A stretch of 32,440 nt of DNA from JBJYKD01 sp049310025 (lineage in GTDB: Bacteria; Bacillota; Thermosediminibacteria; Thermosediminibacterales; Tepidanaerobacteraceae), in NCBI RefSeq assembly GCF_049310025.1, contig NZ_JBJYKD010000032.1, forward strand, positions 1 to 32,440, given 5' to 3'. This document shows, in pieces, positions 24,456-32,364 of this stretch. Position 1 is the first letter of the stretch. Each line of letters starts with the position of its first letter. Below the pieces are notes generated by a model. The model was not told where the DNA came from. It was given only the letters and a program-made list of their open reading frames with translations, and did not search any database. The position numbers and the translations under genes are program-made.

Positions 24456-24484
24456 ATAATATCAAAGTGGGTCATCAAAGTCAA
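24456..24484 (-). promoter_or_regulatory. Promoter of the FAD oxidoreductase gene; main content of the 24344-24751 gap
   Basis: The minus strand carries TTGACT (24479-24484), a 17-base spacer and TATTAT (24456-24461). The rest of the 408-base gap is AT-rich with ATATCAAA/TTTGATAT words near 24459, 24550 and 24640, and no convincing gene until the small plus-strand ORF at 24752. Confidence 0.65.
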
Positions 24485-24751
24485 TACATTTTCCGAATAT
24501 TAATATAATCAACGGCTATATTATTTTGTTCTTAACGAATAATATAATTTGATATGGGATTATATATACGGATTTCCGGCGTGACTTTCCAATCAACGGT
24601 CTTTAAAAGCACCGATAAAAACCGTGTATCAAGCGCATATCAAAATGGTTGAGAAAAAAGAAGAAAGTGCCGGGGAAGAATATTGAAGAGTAAATTTTGA
24701 AATACTACATAATAACGAGACTTGGGTCACATCGTAGAGGAGGGAAATCGA

Positions 24752-24940
24752 ATGGCAAAAGCCCCGGCGGCTCCGCTGGATCCAAAACAGTTTTCCATCA
24801 AACCCGGCGATCTGGGATACGACACGGAAACGGCGGCGGAAGTGGTCCCGGCGGTTATGAGGGTAGCCGAAAGGACCGCCATAGCCCGCGACACCCACGG
24901 CACGCTGAGATCCAATTTGAACATATGCCCCGGTGAATAA
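24752..24940 (+). CDS. 62-residue orphan protein of unknown function
   Basis: The predicted protein has 62 residues, is soluble and without cysteines except one near the end (NICPGE). Recognisable features are only a Pro/Ala start, an acidic stretch DLGYDTETAAEVV and a helix-like middle (PAVMRVAERTAIARD). ATG 24752 has a strong GAGGAGG 8 bases upstream, and a 12-bp terminator stem follows 20 bases after the stop, so it looks like a complete one-gene unit on the strand opposite to all neighbours. No family is recognised. It may be a stress or regulatory small protein, but there is no evidence for either. Confidence 0.6.
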   Translation: MAKAPAAPLDPKQFSIKPGDLGYDTETAAEVVPAVMRVAERTAIARDTHGTLRSNLNICPGE

Positions 24941-24960
24941 AAAATGCATATTTTACACGC

Positions 24961-24990
24961 AAAATGACATGCCGCCGCGCATGTCATTTT
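24961..24990. terminator. Bidirectional terminator between orphan gene and AbrB-like gene
   Basis: A 12-bp perfect stem AAAATGACATGC/GCATGTCATTTT (24961-24972 with 24979-24990), loop CGCCGC. The T4 on either side makes it symmetrical, serving the plus-strand orphan gene and the minus-strand membrane protein. Confidence 0.75.
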
Positions 24991-25007
24991 GTCCGCCCTG
25001 AATCCGC

Positions 25008-25526
25008 TTATTTCCCGGTAATATGGACGGAATTTGCCACAATTTTTGAAATGAGCATCACCAGCAGCGGATATATTACAACTATCAACACCCGGCGCAC
25101 CGTCTGGATAACCACCACCGCCGGGTGGTTCACATCGTAGGACTGGGAAAGCACTATCATTTCCTGCATGCCTCCCGGCACGCTTCCAAAGAGGGAAGTG
25201 TAGAGCTCGATTCCCGTAACCCTGCTGACCAAAAACCCCGTTAATACCCCGAACACGGCCAGCAGCACCACCACCATCAGAGAAGGAATAATATAATCCT
25301 TCAACCCCGCCGCCACCTCTCGCGTGATGGACAGACCCAAAACGCCTCCGATTACTATCTGGGCAAGAGTGTTGAAGGTTTCCGGAATTTCCGTTTTAAC
25401 CCCGAGAAGATTGGCGGCCCCCACAAAGGTCATGGCTCCAAGCAGCGCGCCGGCCGGTATTCTGAGTCGATTTCCCAGATAGCCGCCGGCGAGAGTCAGG
25501 GCAATGGTTAATATTATTCGATTCAT
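25008..25526 (-). CDS. AbrB-type membrane protein (PF05145-like, half-length)
   Basis: A 172-residue hydrophobic protein with about five helices. It matches one repeat of the membrane AbrB family (NRLRIPAGALLGAMTFVGAANLL near 20-42, LFGSVPGGMQEMIVLSQ near 112-128). Full members are about 350 residues with two such repeats, so this is a single-repeat version, which does occur in Firmicutes. Proposed roles include transport or regulation; none is firm. ATG 25526 has GGAG 8 bases upstream. Confidence 0.75.
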   Translation of the reverse strand: MNRIILTIALTLAGGYLGNRLRIPAGALLGAMTFVGAANLLGVKTEIPETFNTLAQIVIGGVLGLSITREVAAGLKDYIIPSLMVVVLLAVFGVLTGFLVSRVTGIELYTSLFGSVPGGMQEMIVLSQSYDVNHPAVVVIQTVRRVLIVVIYPLLVMLISKIVANSVHITGK

Positions 25527-25740
25527 ACCTGCATCTCCCTCTCAAACATATAATGTCCATGTATGTCTATTTGCTCCGGGGAAAACTTTCAATCCAGATG
25601 GAACTGGATGTGAAATAAAAATATCAATTTTAGGATAACACAAAGAATAAAGAGGGGCAATATAATTACCCCCCTTGCGGTAAAAACGCCATTGTATGGT
25701 TCTGCTCCGGAGCAGCAGGTGTAAATTTGCTTTCCGCCTT

Positions 25741-25769
25741 AAAAAGCCGCTGTTGCTGCAACCGGCGGC
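25741..25769 (-). terminator. Terminator after isocitrate dehydrogenase
   Basis: On the minus strand GCCGC...GCGGC (25769-25765 with 25750-25746) encloses GTTGC/GCAAC and is followed by TTTTT. It starts 13 bases after the icd stop. Upstream at 25702-25715 is a separate 14-bp palindrome CTGCTCCGGAGCAG of unknown role. Confidence 0.8.
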
Positions 25770-25781
25770 AGATCGGCGGAA

Positions 25782-26990
25782 CTACCCCATATTTTCAACA
25801 ACCGCGGATGCAAATTCGGATGTTCTGACCTCCCATGCGCCTTCCATCAGGCGGGCAAGATCGCAAGTGACCGTTTTTCTCATTATGGTCTCTTCCAGGG
25901 CCGATCTTATGAGGTCTGCCGCCTCCTTCCATGCCATGTACTCCAGCATCATGACAGCCGAAAGAATCAGGGAGCCGGGGTTTACTTTATCAAGCCCGGC
26001 GTACTTGGGCGCCGTCCCGTGGGTGGCCTCAAAAAGGGCGATATAATCCCCTATGTTGCCCCCCGGCGCCATGCCCAGGCCTCCCACCTGGGCCGCAGCC
26101 GCATCGGAGAGGTAGTCGCCGTTGAGGTTGGGCGTCACTATCACATCGTATTCATCAGGCCTGAGGAGCAGCTGCTGGAACATGTTGTCGGCTATGCGGT
26201 CGTTTACAAGGATCTTGCCTTCAGTCACTTTCCCGCCGCATGCAAGCTCTTCCTCCGTAACAATGGTTTCACCGAATTCTTTTCTTGCAAGCTCGTAGCA
26301 CCAGTTTTTGAAGCTCCCTTCGGTGTACTTCATAATATTCCCCTTGTGGACTATCGTTACAGACCTCCGGCCGTTTTCCAAGGCATATTTCAGTGCCTTC
26401 CTCATAATGCGTTCGGAGGCCGCTCTGCTTATATATTTCACGCCGATGCCCGCATCGCCGGGAATCCGGCAGCACATTTCATTGTTTAAAAACTCCCTCA
26501 CCTTTTCCGCCTTTTCGCTCCCTGTTTCCCACTCGATGCCGGCGTAAAGGTCCTCGGTGTTTTCCCTGAAAATGACCAGGTCTACCCATTCCGGGTGAAC
26601 CACAGGGCTGGGCACACCCTTAATCCATTTCACCGGGCGCACGCACGCGTAAAGGTCCAGCTCCTGCCGCAGAGTCACGTTGAGGCTCCTGATTCCTCCC
26701 CCCACCGGGGTGGTCAGGGGACCCTTGATGGCCACTATGTGTTCTCTTATGGCTTCAAGGGTTTCGCCCGGCAGCCAGCTTCCGGTCAATCGGAAGGCCT
26801 TTTCCCCGGCCAGGATCTCCTTCCATTCAATTTTCCTGCTCCCTTTATAGGCCTTTTCCACCGCGGCGTCTACCACTTTTCTTGTGGCCCTCCATATGTC
26901 AGGGCCGGTGCCGTCCCCCTCGATAAAGGGGATTATGGGATTGTCGGGCACCGCAAGTTTTCCATTTTTTATCGTTATTTTTTCCGGCAT
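25782..26990 (-). CDS. icd: NADP-type isocitrate dehydrogenase
   Basis: A 402-residue homodimeric-type enzyme converting isocitrate to 2-oxoglutarate and CO2. Diagnostic segments are IPFIEGDGTGPDIW, GGIRSLNVTLRQELDLYACVRPV (isocitrate-binding Ser and Args), TIVHKGNIMKYTEG, NLNGDYLSDAAAAQVGGLGMAPGGNIGD and ATHGTAPKYAG. The KY in HGTAPKYAG corresponds to K344/Y345 of the Escherichia coli enzyme that bind the 2'-phosphate, so NADP is the likely cofactor. The start is ATG 26990 (AAAGGA 11 bases upstream); GTG 26999 is too close to that site. The neighbouring aconitase supplies its substrate. Confidence 0.93.
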   Translation of the reverse strand: MPEKITIKNGKLAVPDNPIIPFIEGDGTGPDIWRATRKVVDAAVEKAYKGSRKIEWKEILAGEKAFRLTGSWLPGETLEAIREHIVAIKGPLTTPVGGGIRSLNVTLRQELDLYACVRPVKWIKGVPSPVVHPEWVDLVIFRENTEDLYAGIEWETGSEKAEKVREFLNNEMCCRIPGDAGIGVKYISRAASERIMRKALKYALENGRRSVTIVHKGNIMKYTEGSFKNWCYELARKEFGETIVTEEELACGGKVTEGKILVNDRIADNMFQQLLLRPDEYDVIVTPNLNGDYLSDAAAAQVGGLGMAPGGNIGDYIALFEATHGTAPKYAGLDKVNPGSLILSAVMMLEYMAWKEAADLIRSALEETIMRKTVTCDLARLMEGAWEVRTSEFASAVVENMG

Positions 26991-27174
26991 ACGTTTCACC
27001 GTCCTTTTTTAATACAGGGTATGATGGTTTACATCATAATCTCTTTCTCGATGCGACTTACTTAAAAAACCGGCAAACAAAATTTTACTTCGTTAAAATT
27101 GCTTGTATTGAATATAGTATACTTTCACCGCTTCAAGCGTATTGAGGTCGTTCAGCGGTATTTAGGGCTATACA

Positions 27175-29118
27175 TTACTTCTCCATATCCCAGCGCCTAC
27201 CCGCCAGGTTCAGCAACCCTCCCGCCAGGATTATATCTATCTGGCGGCCCGAGAGGTTGTGCTTCACTTTGTAAACTTTGCCGGTGGTGAGGTTTTTAAC
27301 CTCCAAGCAGTCAGAAAGCAGGCCCTCCCGGGCGTTCTCAATGGCAAGCTCGTCACCTTCACCATCGCCGGGCCCTTTTATGTCGTCGTAGTCTCTTTCC
27401 TCCGCAAAAACAAGGGGCAGTATTCCGAAATTGATTAGATTCTGACGGTGTATCCTTGCAAAGGATTTGGCTATGACCGCTTTTACGCCCAGGTACATCG
27501 GCGCCAGTGCGGCATGTTCGCGGCTGGAACCCTGCCCGTAATTGGAGCCGCCCACGATAAACCCGCCGCCGGCTTTTCTGGCCCTTTCGGGGAAGGTGGG
27601 GTCCACCGCCTCAAAACAGTGTTCCGATATGGCCGGGATGTTTGAACGAAGGGGGAGGATTTTGGCTCCGGCGGGCATGATGTGGTCCGTGGTGATGTTA
27701 TCCCCAACTTTGAGCAGCACCCGGCCCCTTATAACGTCCGGCAGGGGGCTCATCCCTGGCAGGGGCTTTATATTGGGGCCTCTTATTATTTCCACCCGGC
27801 TTCCATCTTCGGGTGGCGGAATTATCATGCGGTCGTCGGCATCGAATTTTTCTGGCGTTTCAACAAGTATGACCTCTCCCAGGGTCCGGGGGTCGGTTAT
27901 AACGCCGGCAATGGCCGATGCCGCGGCGGTCTCGCAGCTGGTCAGGTAAACTTTAGCGTCTTTTGTGCCGCTCCTGCCTTCGAAATTCCTGTTGGAGGTC
28001 CGAAGGGAAACTCCGGCGGAAGGCGGCGCCTGGCCCACCCCCACACACGGCCCGCATGCGCATTCCAGTATCCTTGCACCGGCGGCCACCAGGTCCGCGA
28101 GGAAGCCGTTTTTCGCAAGCATGTACAGCACCTGTTTGGAACCGGGTGCTATCACCAGGCTTACATTTGGAGCTACGGTCTTCCCCTTTAATATTTTCGA
28201 AACCCGGACAAGATCCGCGTAAGAAGAATTGGTACAGCTGCCTATAAACACCTGGTCCACCTTCAGCCCGGCCACATCCGAAACCCTTACCACGTTATCC
28301 GGGCTGTGGGGCAGTGCGATAAGGGGCTCCAGTCGCTCGAGGTCAATGTCTATCATCTCGTCGTATTCGGCATCGGCGTCGGCGGTTAGGTGCACATAAT
28401 CCCCGCCCCGGCCCTGGGCCTCCAGAAATCTTTTGGTAATATCATCGCTGGGGAATATTGATGACGTGGCGCCCAGTTCCGCACCCATGTTGGCTATGGT
28501 GGCACGTTCAGGGACTGAGAGGTTTCTTACTCCATCGCCGCCGTATTCCATGACTTTACCCACCCCGCCTTTTACCGTAAGGCGCCTCAGTACTTCGAGT
28601 ATGATATCTTTGGCAGATACCCAGGGCGGAAGGCTCCCATGGAGCCGGATATTCACCACCCGGGGCATGGCAAGGTAAAACGGCCGGCCCGCCATGGCCA
28701 TGGCCACGTCAAGCCCTCCGGCCCCGATGGCCAGCATGCCGAGACCTCCGGCGGTGGGGGTGTGGCTGTCGGAACCCAGCAGGGTCTTACCGGGCACCCC
28801 GAACCTCTCCAGGTGCACCTGGTGGCATATGCCGTTTCCGGGCCGGGAAAAATACACGCCGAATTTGGCCGCAGCGCTCTGGAGGAAGCGGTGGTCGTCG
28901 GCGTTTTCAAAGCCGGTCTGCAGGGTGTTGTGATCCACGTAGCTTACAGAAAGTTCTGTTTTAACCCGCGGGATGCCCATGGCCTCAAATTCCAGGTATG
29001 CCATGGTACCGGTGGCGTCCTGAGTCAAAGTCTGGTCTATCTTTATGGCGATTTCCTCGCCCGGTACCATGTTCCCCTCCACCAGATGTTTGGAAATAAT
29101 CTTTCGTGTGAGATTCAT
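27175..29118 (-). CDS. acnA: Aconitate hydratase
   Basis: A 647-residue monomeric [4Fe-4S] aconitase of the shorter clostridial/archaeal kind, interconverting citrate and isocitrate. Early segments are DQTLTQDATGTMAYLEFEAMG and LLGSDSHTPTAGGLGMLAIGAGG. Cluster cysteines lie in GSCTNSS and CACGPCVG. The C-terminal swivel domain has GDNITTDHIMPAG, GGSNYGQGSSREHAALAP and AKSFARIHRQNLINFGILPL. All are intact. ATG 29118 has GGAGG 8 bases upstream. Its stop lies 184 bases before icd, and whether they share a transcript is unclear. Confidence 0.95.
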   Translation of the reverse strand: MNLTRKIISKHLVEGNMVPGEEIAIKIDQTLTQDATGTMAYLEFEAMGIPRVKTELSVSYVDHNTLQTGFENADDHRFLQSAAAKFGVYFSRPGNGICHQVHLERFGVPGKTLLGSDSHTPTAGGLGMLAIGAGGLDVAMAMAGRPFYLAMPRVVNIRLHGSLPPWVSAKDIILEVLRRLTVKGGVGKVMEYGGDGVRNLSVPERATIANMGAELGATSSIFPSDDITKRFLEAQGRGGDYVHLTADADAEYDEMIDIDLERLEPLIALPHSPDNVVRVSDVAGLKVDQVFIGSCTNSSYADLVRVSKILKGKTVAPNVSLVIAPGSKQVLYMLAKNGFLADLVAAGARILECACGPCVGVGQAPPSAGVSLRTSNRNFEGRSGTKDAKVYLTSCETAAASAIAGVITDPRTLGEVILVETPEKFDADDRMIIPPPEDGSRVEIIRGPNIKPLPGMSPLPDVIRGRVLLKVGDNITTDHIMPAGAKILPLRSNIPAISEHCFEAVDPTFPERARKAGGGFIVGGSNYGQGSSREHAALAPMYLGVKAVIAKSFARIHRQNLINFGILPLVFAEERDYDDIKGPGDGEGDELAIENAREGLLSDCLEVKNLTTGKVYKVKHNLSGRQIDIILAGGLLNLAGRRWDMEK

Positions 29119-29189
29119 TTTCCTGCCCTCCTTCAAGTTTGTGCGGAATTTTTACCGCATTTGTAGAAAGGCTGCTGTAAAAAATAATT

Positions 29190-29225
29190 GTATTATAGTA
29201 TTTTTGTATACTGGTATTATACTAT
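29190..29225 (-). promoter_or_regulatory. Repeat-bearing promoter region of aconitase
   Basis: On the minus strand TATAATAC occurs twice, 24 bases apart (29221-29214 and 29197-29190), each a candidate -10. An ATAGTAT/ATACTAT dyad (29195-29201 and 29219-29225) spans them. No good -35 is present, suggesting activator control. The rest of the 29119-29442 gap holds a GC-rich hairpin near 29333-29362 and nothing coding. Confidence 0.4.
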
Positions 29226-29442
29226 TATCCATTAAAAAAATCTACATAATGCTAGATTTTTATATATTCTGTAAATTTGAATTCTGCAAAAATATCTGTC
29301 CCGTTCGTTTCCTCAAACTTGATATATGCGGCGGGGCGGGGAAACCCCCTCACCCCGCGCCGAATGTATCATGTCATCTGTCCAAAGTTTCTTGCGGACC
29401 CAATAAATTTTGGGGCCGACCCTGAAATCGACCGATTTTGTT

Positions 29443-30966
29443 TCAATCCACCACATTTCTTATGACATCTATGATGGAACCGTCCCTGTACTCCACTATG
29501 CCTACTACCTTGTCACCCGATTCTACAGGGTCGGGTTTGCCGGTTATCTTTTCGGCTTTTTGTTTTAGTTCTTCTATGGAGCATACCGGAAGATTTGCAT
29601 CTTTTAATCTCAGCTCCAGGTCTTTTTTCCTCGGGTTTACGGCTATGCCCCTTTCGGTGACTACAACGTCTATACTGCTGCCGGGGGTGATGACGGTCTT
29701 TACTTTGTCTACTACAATGGGCAGCCTGCCTCTTGCCAGGGGGGTGGTGATGATGGTGAGCTTTGCTCCATAGGCCGCATCCGAGTGGCCTCCGGAAGCC
29801 CCCATGATGATGCCGTCGGAGCCTGTGATGACGTTGACATTGAAGTCGGTGTCTATTTCCAGTGCGCTCAATATTACTATGTCCAGGTTGTTGACGGCGC
29901 AGCCTTTGTTATAGGCATTGGCGTAGTAAGAGGCGTCCATTTCTATATGGTTTTTATTGTTTCTCAAGGATTCCACTGCCTGCAGGTCAAAGCACTGGAC
30001 GTCCAGCAACTTTTCTACTAATCCTTCTTCCAGCATTTTTGCATAGGGGCCTGAGATTCCTCCAATTCCGAAGCTGGCCTTTATATTTCTTTCTTTCATG
30101 GCATCCTTCAGCTGTCTTATGACGGCAAGGGACGCCCCTCCGGAACCCATCTGCATGGAAAAGCCGTCTTCAAAAAGGCCCGAGTTCAGGATGACCTTAC
30201 TTGCCAACTCGGCTATCAAAAGTTCTCTGGGACTTCTGGTAAATCTTACGGCGCCTGCCATAATGCCTTCGGGGTCTCCTATGGAGTCCACGCATACCAC
30301 GTAATCTACAAGTGTGGATGGTATGCTTATGGGCGCAATGGGGTATTTTTTTAAGTTGTCGGTAATGGCTATCACTGTGTCGGCAAATCTTGCATCCACC
30401 ATGGCATAGCCAATGGAGCCGAAGGCCGAAGGGCCGTCCACTCCGTTCAGGTTGCCGGCGCTGTCGGCACAGGGGGCCGCTATAAAGGCCACGTCTATGT
30501 GGAGCTCTCCCGATTCTATGGCCCTCGGCCTTCCTCCGTGGGACCTTATTATAACGGGTTTTTTGAGGAGCCCCCTTGATATTTCTTCGCCAAGTTTTCC
30601 CCGGAGGCCGCTGGTTTCTATGGAAGTTATTACTCCTTTTTTGATGTAATCGATTAAAAAGTCATGGCACTTGTTAAGGGAACTGGGGGCGAGTTTTAAG
30701 TCTTTTATGCCCAGTTCATCTATGGCGGCAAGGACCATGTTTACTACACGGTCTCCCTCTCTTAAATGGTGGTGGAAGGATATGGTCATGCCGTCTTTCA
30801 GGCCGCTCTGTTTTATGGCTTCTTTTATGGTAGGAAGGACTTTGTTTTCATGGGGCCTGGAAAGTTTTATGGTATGTCCCGCGGCCCTCCCGGAGGGTTG
30901 CAGCATTTCTCCCCTATACGGTACACCCAGACTCTCGGGGATTTCCCGCCCTATGGCGTTCAGCAT
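29443..30966 (-). CDS. citF: Citrate lyase alpha subunit (citrate:acetyl-ACP transferase)
   Basis: A 507-residue CitF. It exchanges the acetyl group on the acyl carrier subunit for citrate, forming citryl-ACP. Typical segments are KVLPTIKEAIKQSGLKDGMTISFHHHLREGD, GHGGRPRAIESGE-like SHGGRPRAIESGELHIDVAF, FGIGGISGPYAKMLEEGL and DGIIMGASGGHSDAAYGAKL. The length is normal. The start overlaps the citE stop by 7 bases (ATGCTGA), showing translational coupling. No transport or maturation genes follow on this strand before aconitase. Confidence 0.94.
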   Translation of the reverse strand: MLNAIGREIPESLGVPYRGEMLQPSGRAAGHTIKLSRPHENKVLPTIKEAIKQSGLKDGMTISFHHHLREGDRVVNMVLAAIDELGIKDLKLAPSSLNKCHDFLIDYIKKGVITSIETSGLRGKLGEEISRGLLKKPVIIRSHGGRPRAIESGELHIDVAFIAAPCADSAGNLNGVDGPSAFGSIGYAMVDARFADTVIAITDNLKKYPIAPISIPSTLVDYVVCVDSIGDPEGIMAGAVRFTRSPRELLIAELASKVILNSGLFEDGFSMQMGSGGASLAVIRQLKDAMKERNIKASFGIGGISGPYAKMLEEGLVEKLLDVQCFDLQAVESLRNNKNHIEMDASYYANAYNKGCAVNNLDIVILSALEIDTDFNVNVITGSDGIIMGASGGHSDAAYGAKLTIITTPLARGRLPIVVDKVKTVITPGSSIDVVVTERGIAVNPRKKDLELRLKDANLPVCSIEELKQKAEKITGKPDPVESGDKVVGIVEYRDGSIIDVIRNVVD

Positions 30967-31859
30967 ACCGCCACCTCCTCTACAAGGCCTAGCGTCTTGG
31001 CAAGTTCCAGGACTCTCTGGGCTTTTTCTACTATGGGCTTATCGATCATTTTTCCGTTTAAGGATATTACCCCCGACCCTTTTTTCCTGGCTTCTTCTAT
31101 GGCTCCGGTTATTTTTATGGCTTCTTCGATTTCTTCCTGGGTGGGTTTAAAAACATCGTGGACTATTGGTATCTGCCTCGGGTTTATAACGGATTTTCCG
31201 GTGAAGCCCATGGCTTTTGCTCTTTCTGTTTCCATTCTCAAGCCTTCCTCGTCGTCTACGTTGGAAAATACGGAGTCTATGACGTCCACCTTGGCGGCTT
31301 TGGCCGCCAGAACCAGCTCCCCTCTTGCTACCAGGAGTTCGTTTCCCTCTCTGGTCCTTTTTACTCCTAAATCGGCGGTGAAGTCTTCTCCTCCTATGGC
31401 TATAGCCGCCATCCGCGGGCTGGCGGTGGCGATATCATAGGCGTTTTTGAGGCCTTTTGCACTTTCTATGGATACCATTATTTTGGTGTTGCCTACTTTT
31501 ATGCCTGACCTTTCCTCTATCATACTTATTTCTTCATCCAGTCTCTTTATCTGTTCTTTTGTTTCTGCCTTGGGCAGTCTTATCATGTCGGGCTTTTCCG
31601 GGATTATTTTTTTGATGTCTTCCTGCCAGTAGGGTGTGTCCATGCCGTTTATCCTTACGGCGACTTCCGTATTGCCAAAATCGAGGTATCTCAGGGCGTA
31701 TTTTACCAAATATCTTGCGGCGTCTTTTTCGGAAAGGGAGACGGAGTCTTCTAAATCCAAAAGTATTGTGTCGGCTCCGTATATCATGCAGTCTGCCATC
31801 ATATTGGGGTTATTTCCCGGCACATAGAGCAGCGTCCTCCGAAGTTTCACCTTGCTCAC
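30960..31859 (-). CDS. citE: Citrate lyase beta subunit (citryl-ACP lyase)
   Basis: A 299-residue CitE, which cleaves citryl-ACP to oxaloacetate and acetyl-ACP. Conserved stretches are RRTLLYVPGNNPNMM, DTILLDLEDSV (Mg-binding acid region), AVRINGMDT, MVSIESAKGLKNAYDIA, IAIGGEDFTADLG and FTGKSVINPRQI. It overlaps citD by 50 bases at its start and citF by 7 at its end, so citDEF is one tightly packed unit. Closely related lyases act on citramalyl- or malyl-CoA, so substrate identity leans on the CitF neighbour. Confidence 0.93.
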   Translation of the reverse strand: MSKVKLRRTLLYVPGNNPNMMADCMIYGADTILLDLEDSVSLSEKDAARYLVKYALRYLDFGNTEVAVRINGMDTPYWQEDIKKIIPEKPDMIRLPKAETKEQIKRLDEEISMIEERSGIKVGNTKIMVSIESAKGLKNAYDIATASPRMAAIAIGGEDFTADLGVKRTREGNELLVARGELVLAAKAAKVDVIDSVFSNVDDEEGLRMETERAKAMGFTGKSVINPRQIPIVHDVFKPTQEEIEEAIKITGAIEEARKKGSGVISLNGKMIDKPIVEKAQRVLELAKTLGLVEEVAVC

Positions 31860-32115
31860 CCCCTGCTCTTTCGATGGCAGCCTCCAGTCTTGCCCGGATG
31901 GTAAAGTCTAACGCTTTTTTATCCATCACTTTAACTCTTACATCTTTTATGCCGTATTCATTCAGAATTTCCAATATCGTCTCTTTTATGTGCCTTCCAA
32001 ATTGTTTTTTGATGGGGCTTTCTATTTCTATCTTTATGCCCTCTCCTTTATTTAGCGGTTCCAGTTCGATGATGCAATCGTTTTTTTCCTCTGTTCCCGC
32101 TTTGCTTGGTATCAT
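31810..32115 (-). CDS. citD: Citrate lyase acyl carrier (gamma) subunit, lacking the usual prosthetic-group serine
   Basis: A 101-residue CitD-family protein, the arm that normally carries triphosphoribosyl-dephospho-CoA on a serine in the AGTLESSD motif (Ser14 in Klebsiella). Here the segment reads AGTEEKND (residues 6-13), with K11 and N12 where the two serines should be; the nearest serine is S4. The C-terminal block VRVKVMDKKALDFTIRARLEAAIERA is clearly CitD. ATG 32115 has GAGGG 9 bases upstream. The last 16 codons overlap citE. Genes for attaching the group (citC, citX, citG) are not in the window. It could be inactive as a carrier, modified elsewhere, or a structural subunit. Confidence 0.88.
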   Translation of the reverse strand: MIPSKAGTEEKNDCIIELEPLNKGEGIKIEIESPIKKQFGRHIKETILEILNEYGIKDVRVKVMDKKALDFTIRARLEAAIERAGGEQGETSEDAALCAGK

Positions 32116-32141
32116 CCCATGTCACCCTCTAAAAATATTTG

Positions 32142-32173
32142 TTTATACCGGCCACAGGATTTTTTTATACCGG
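32142..32173 (-). promoter_or_regulatory. Direct repeat upstream of citDEF (candidate operator)
   Basis: CCGGTATAAA occurs at 32173-32164 and 32151-32142 on the minus strand, exactly 22 bases (two helical turns) apart, 27-58 bases upstream of citD. It is placed to bind a dimeric regulator on one DNA face or to overlap the promoter. The rest of 32174-32364 is AT-rich without a recognisable gene. Confidence 0.5.
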
Positions 32174-32364
32174 ATCTTTTGGCTAAATTAAGAGTCATTG
32201 CAGGCATCTGAATAATTTACCGTATCCTGCAGCCGTAAGTTTAATATACAAGTTTAGCAAGCTTTATATAAGTTTATTGAGTCACATATATTTAGATATC
32301 TTCATATTATGCCTTTACGGCTCTTTTACCTCTTTGTTTAAACCAATCCGAAATGAAAGGATAC

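Noticed and set aside
24440..24462. Plus-strand TTGACA followed by TATAAT in the AT-rich gap
   Set aside because: The spacing is only 8 bases, too short for a sigma-A promoter; the minus-strand pair with 17-base spacing is better.
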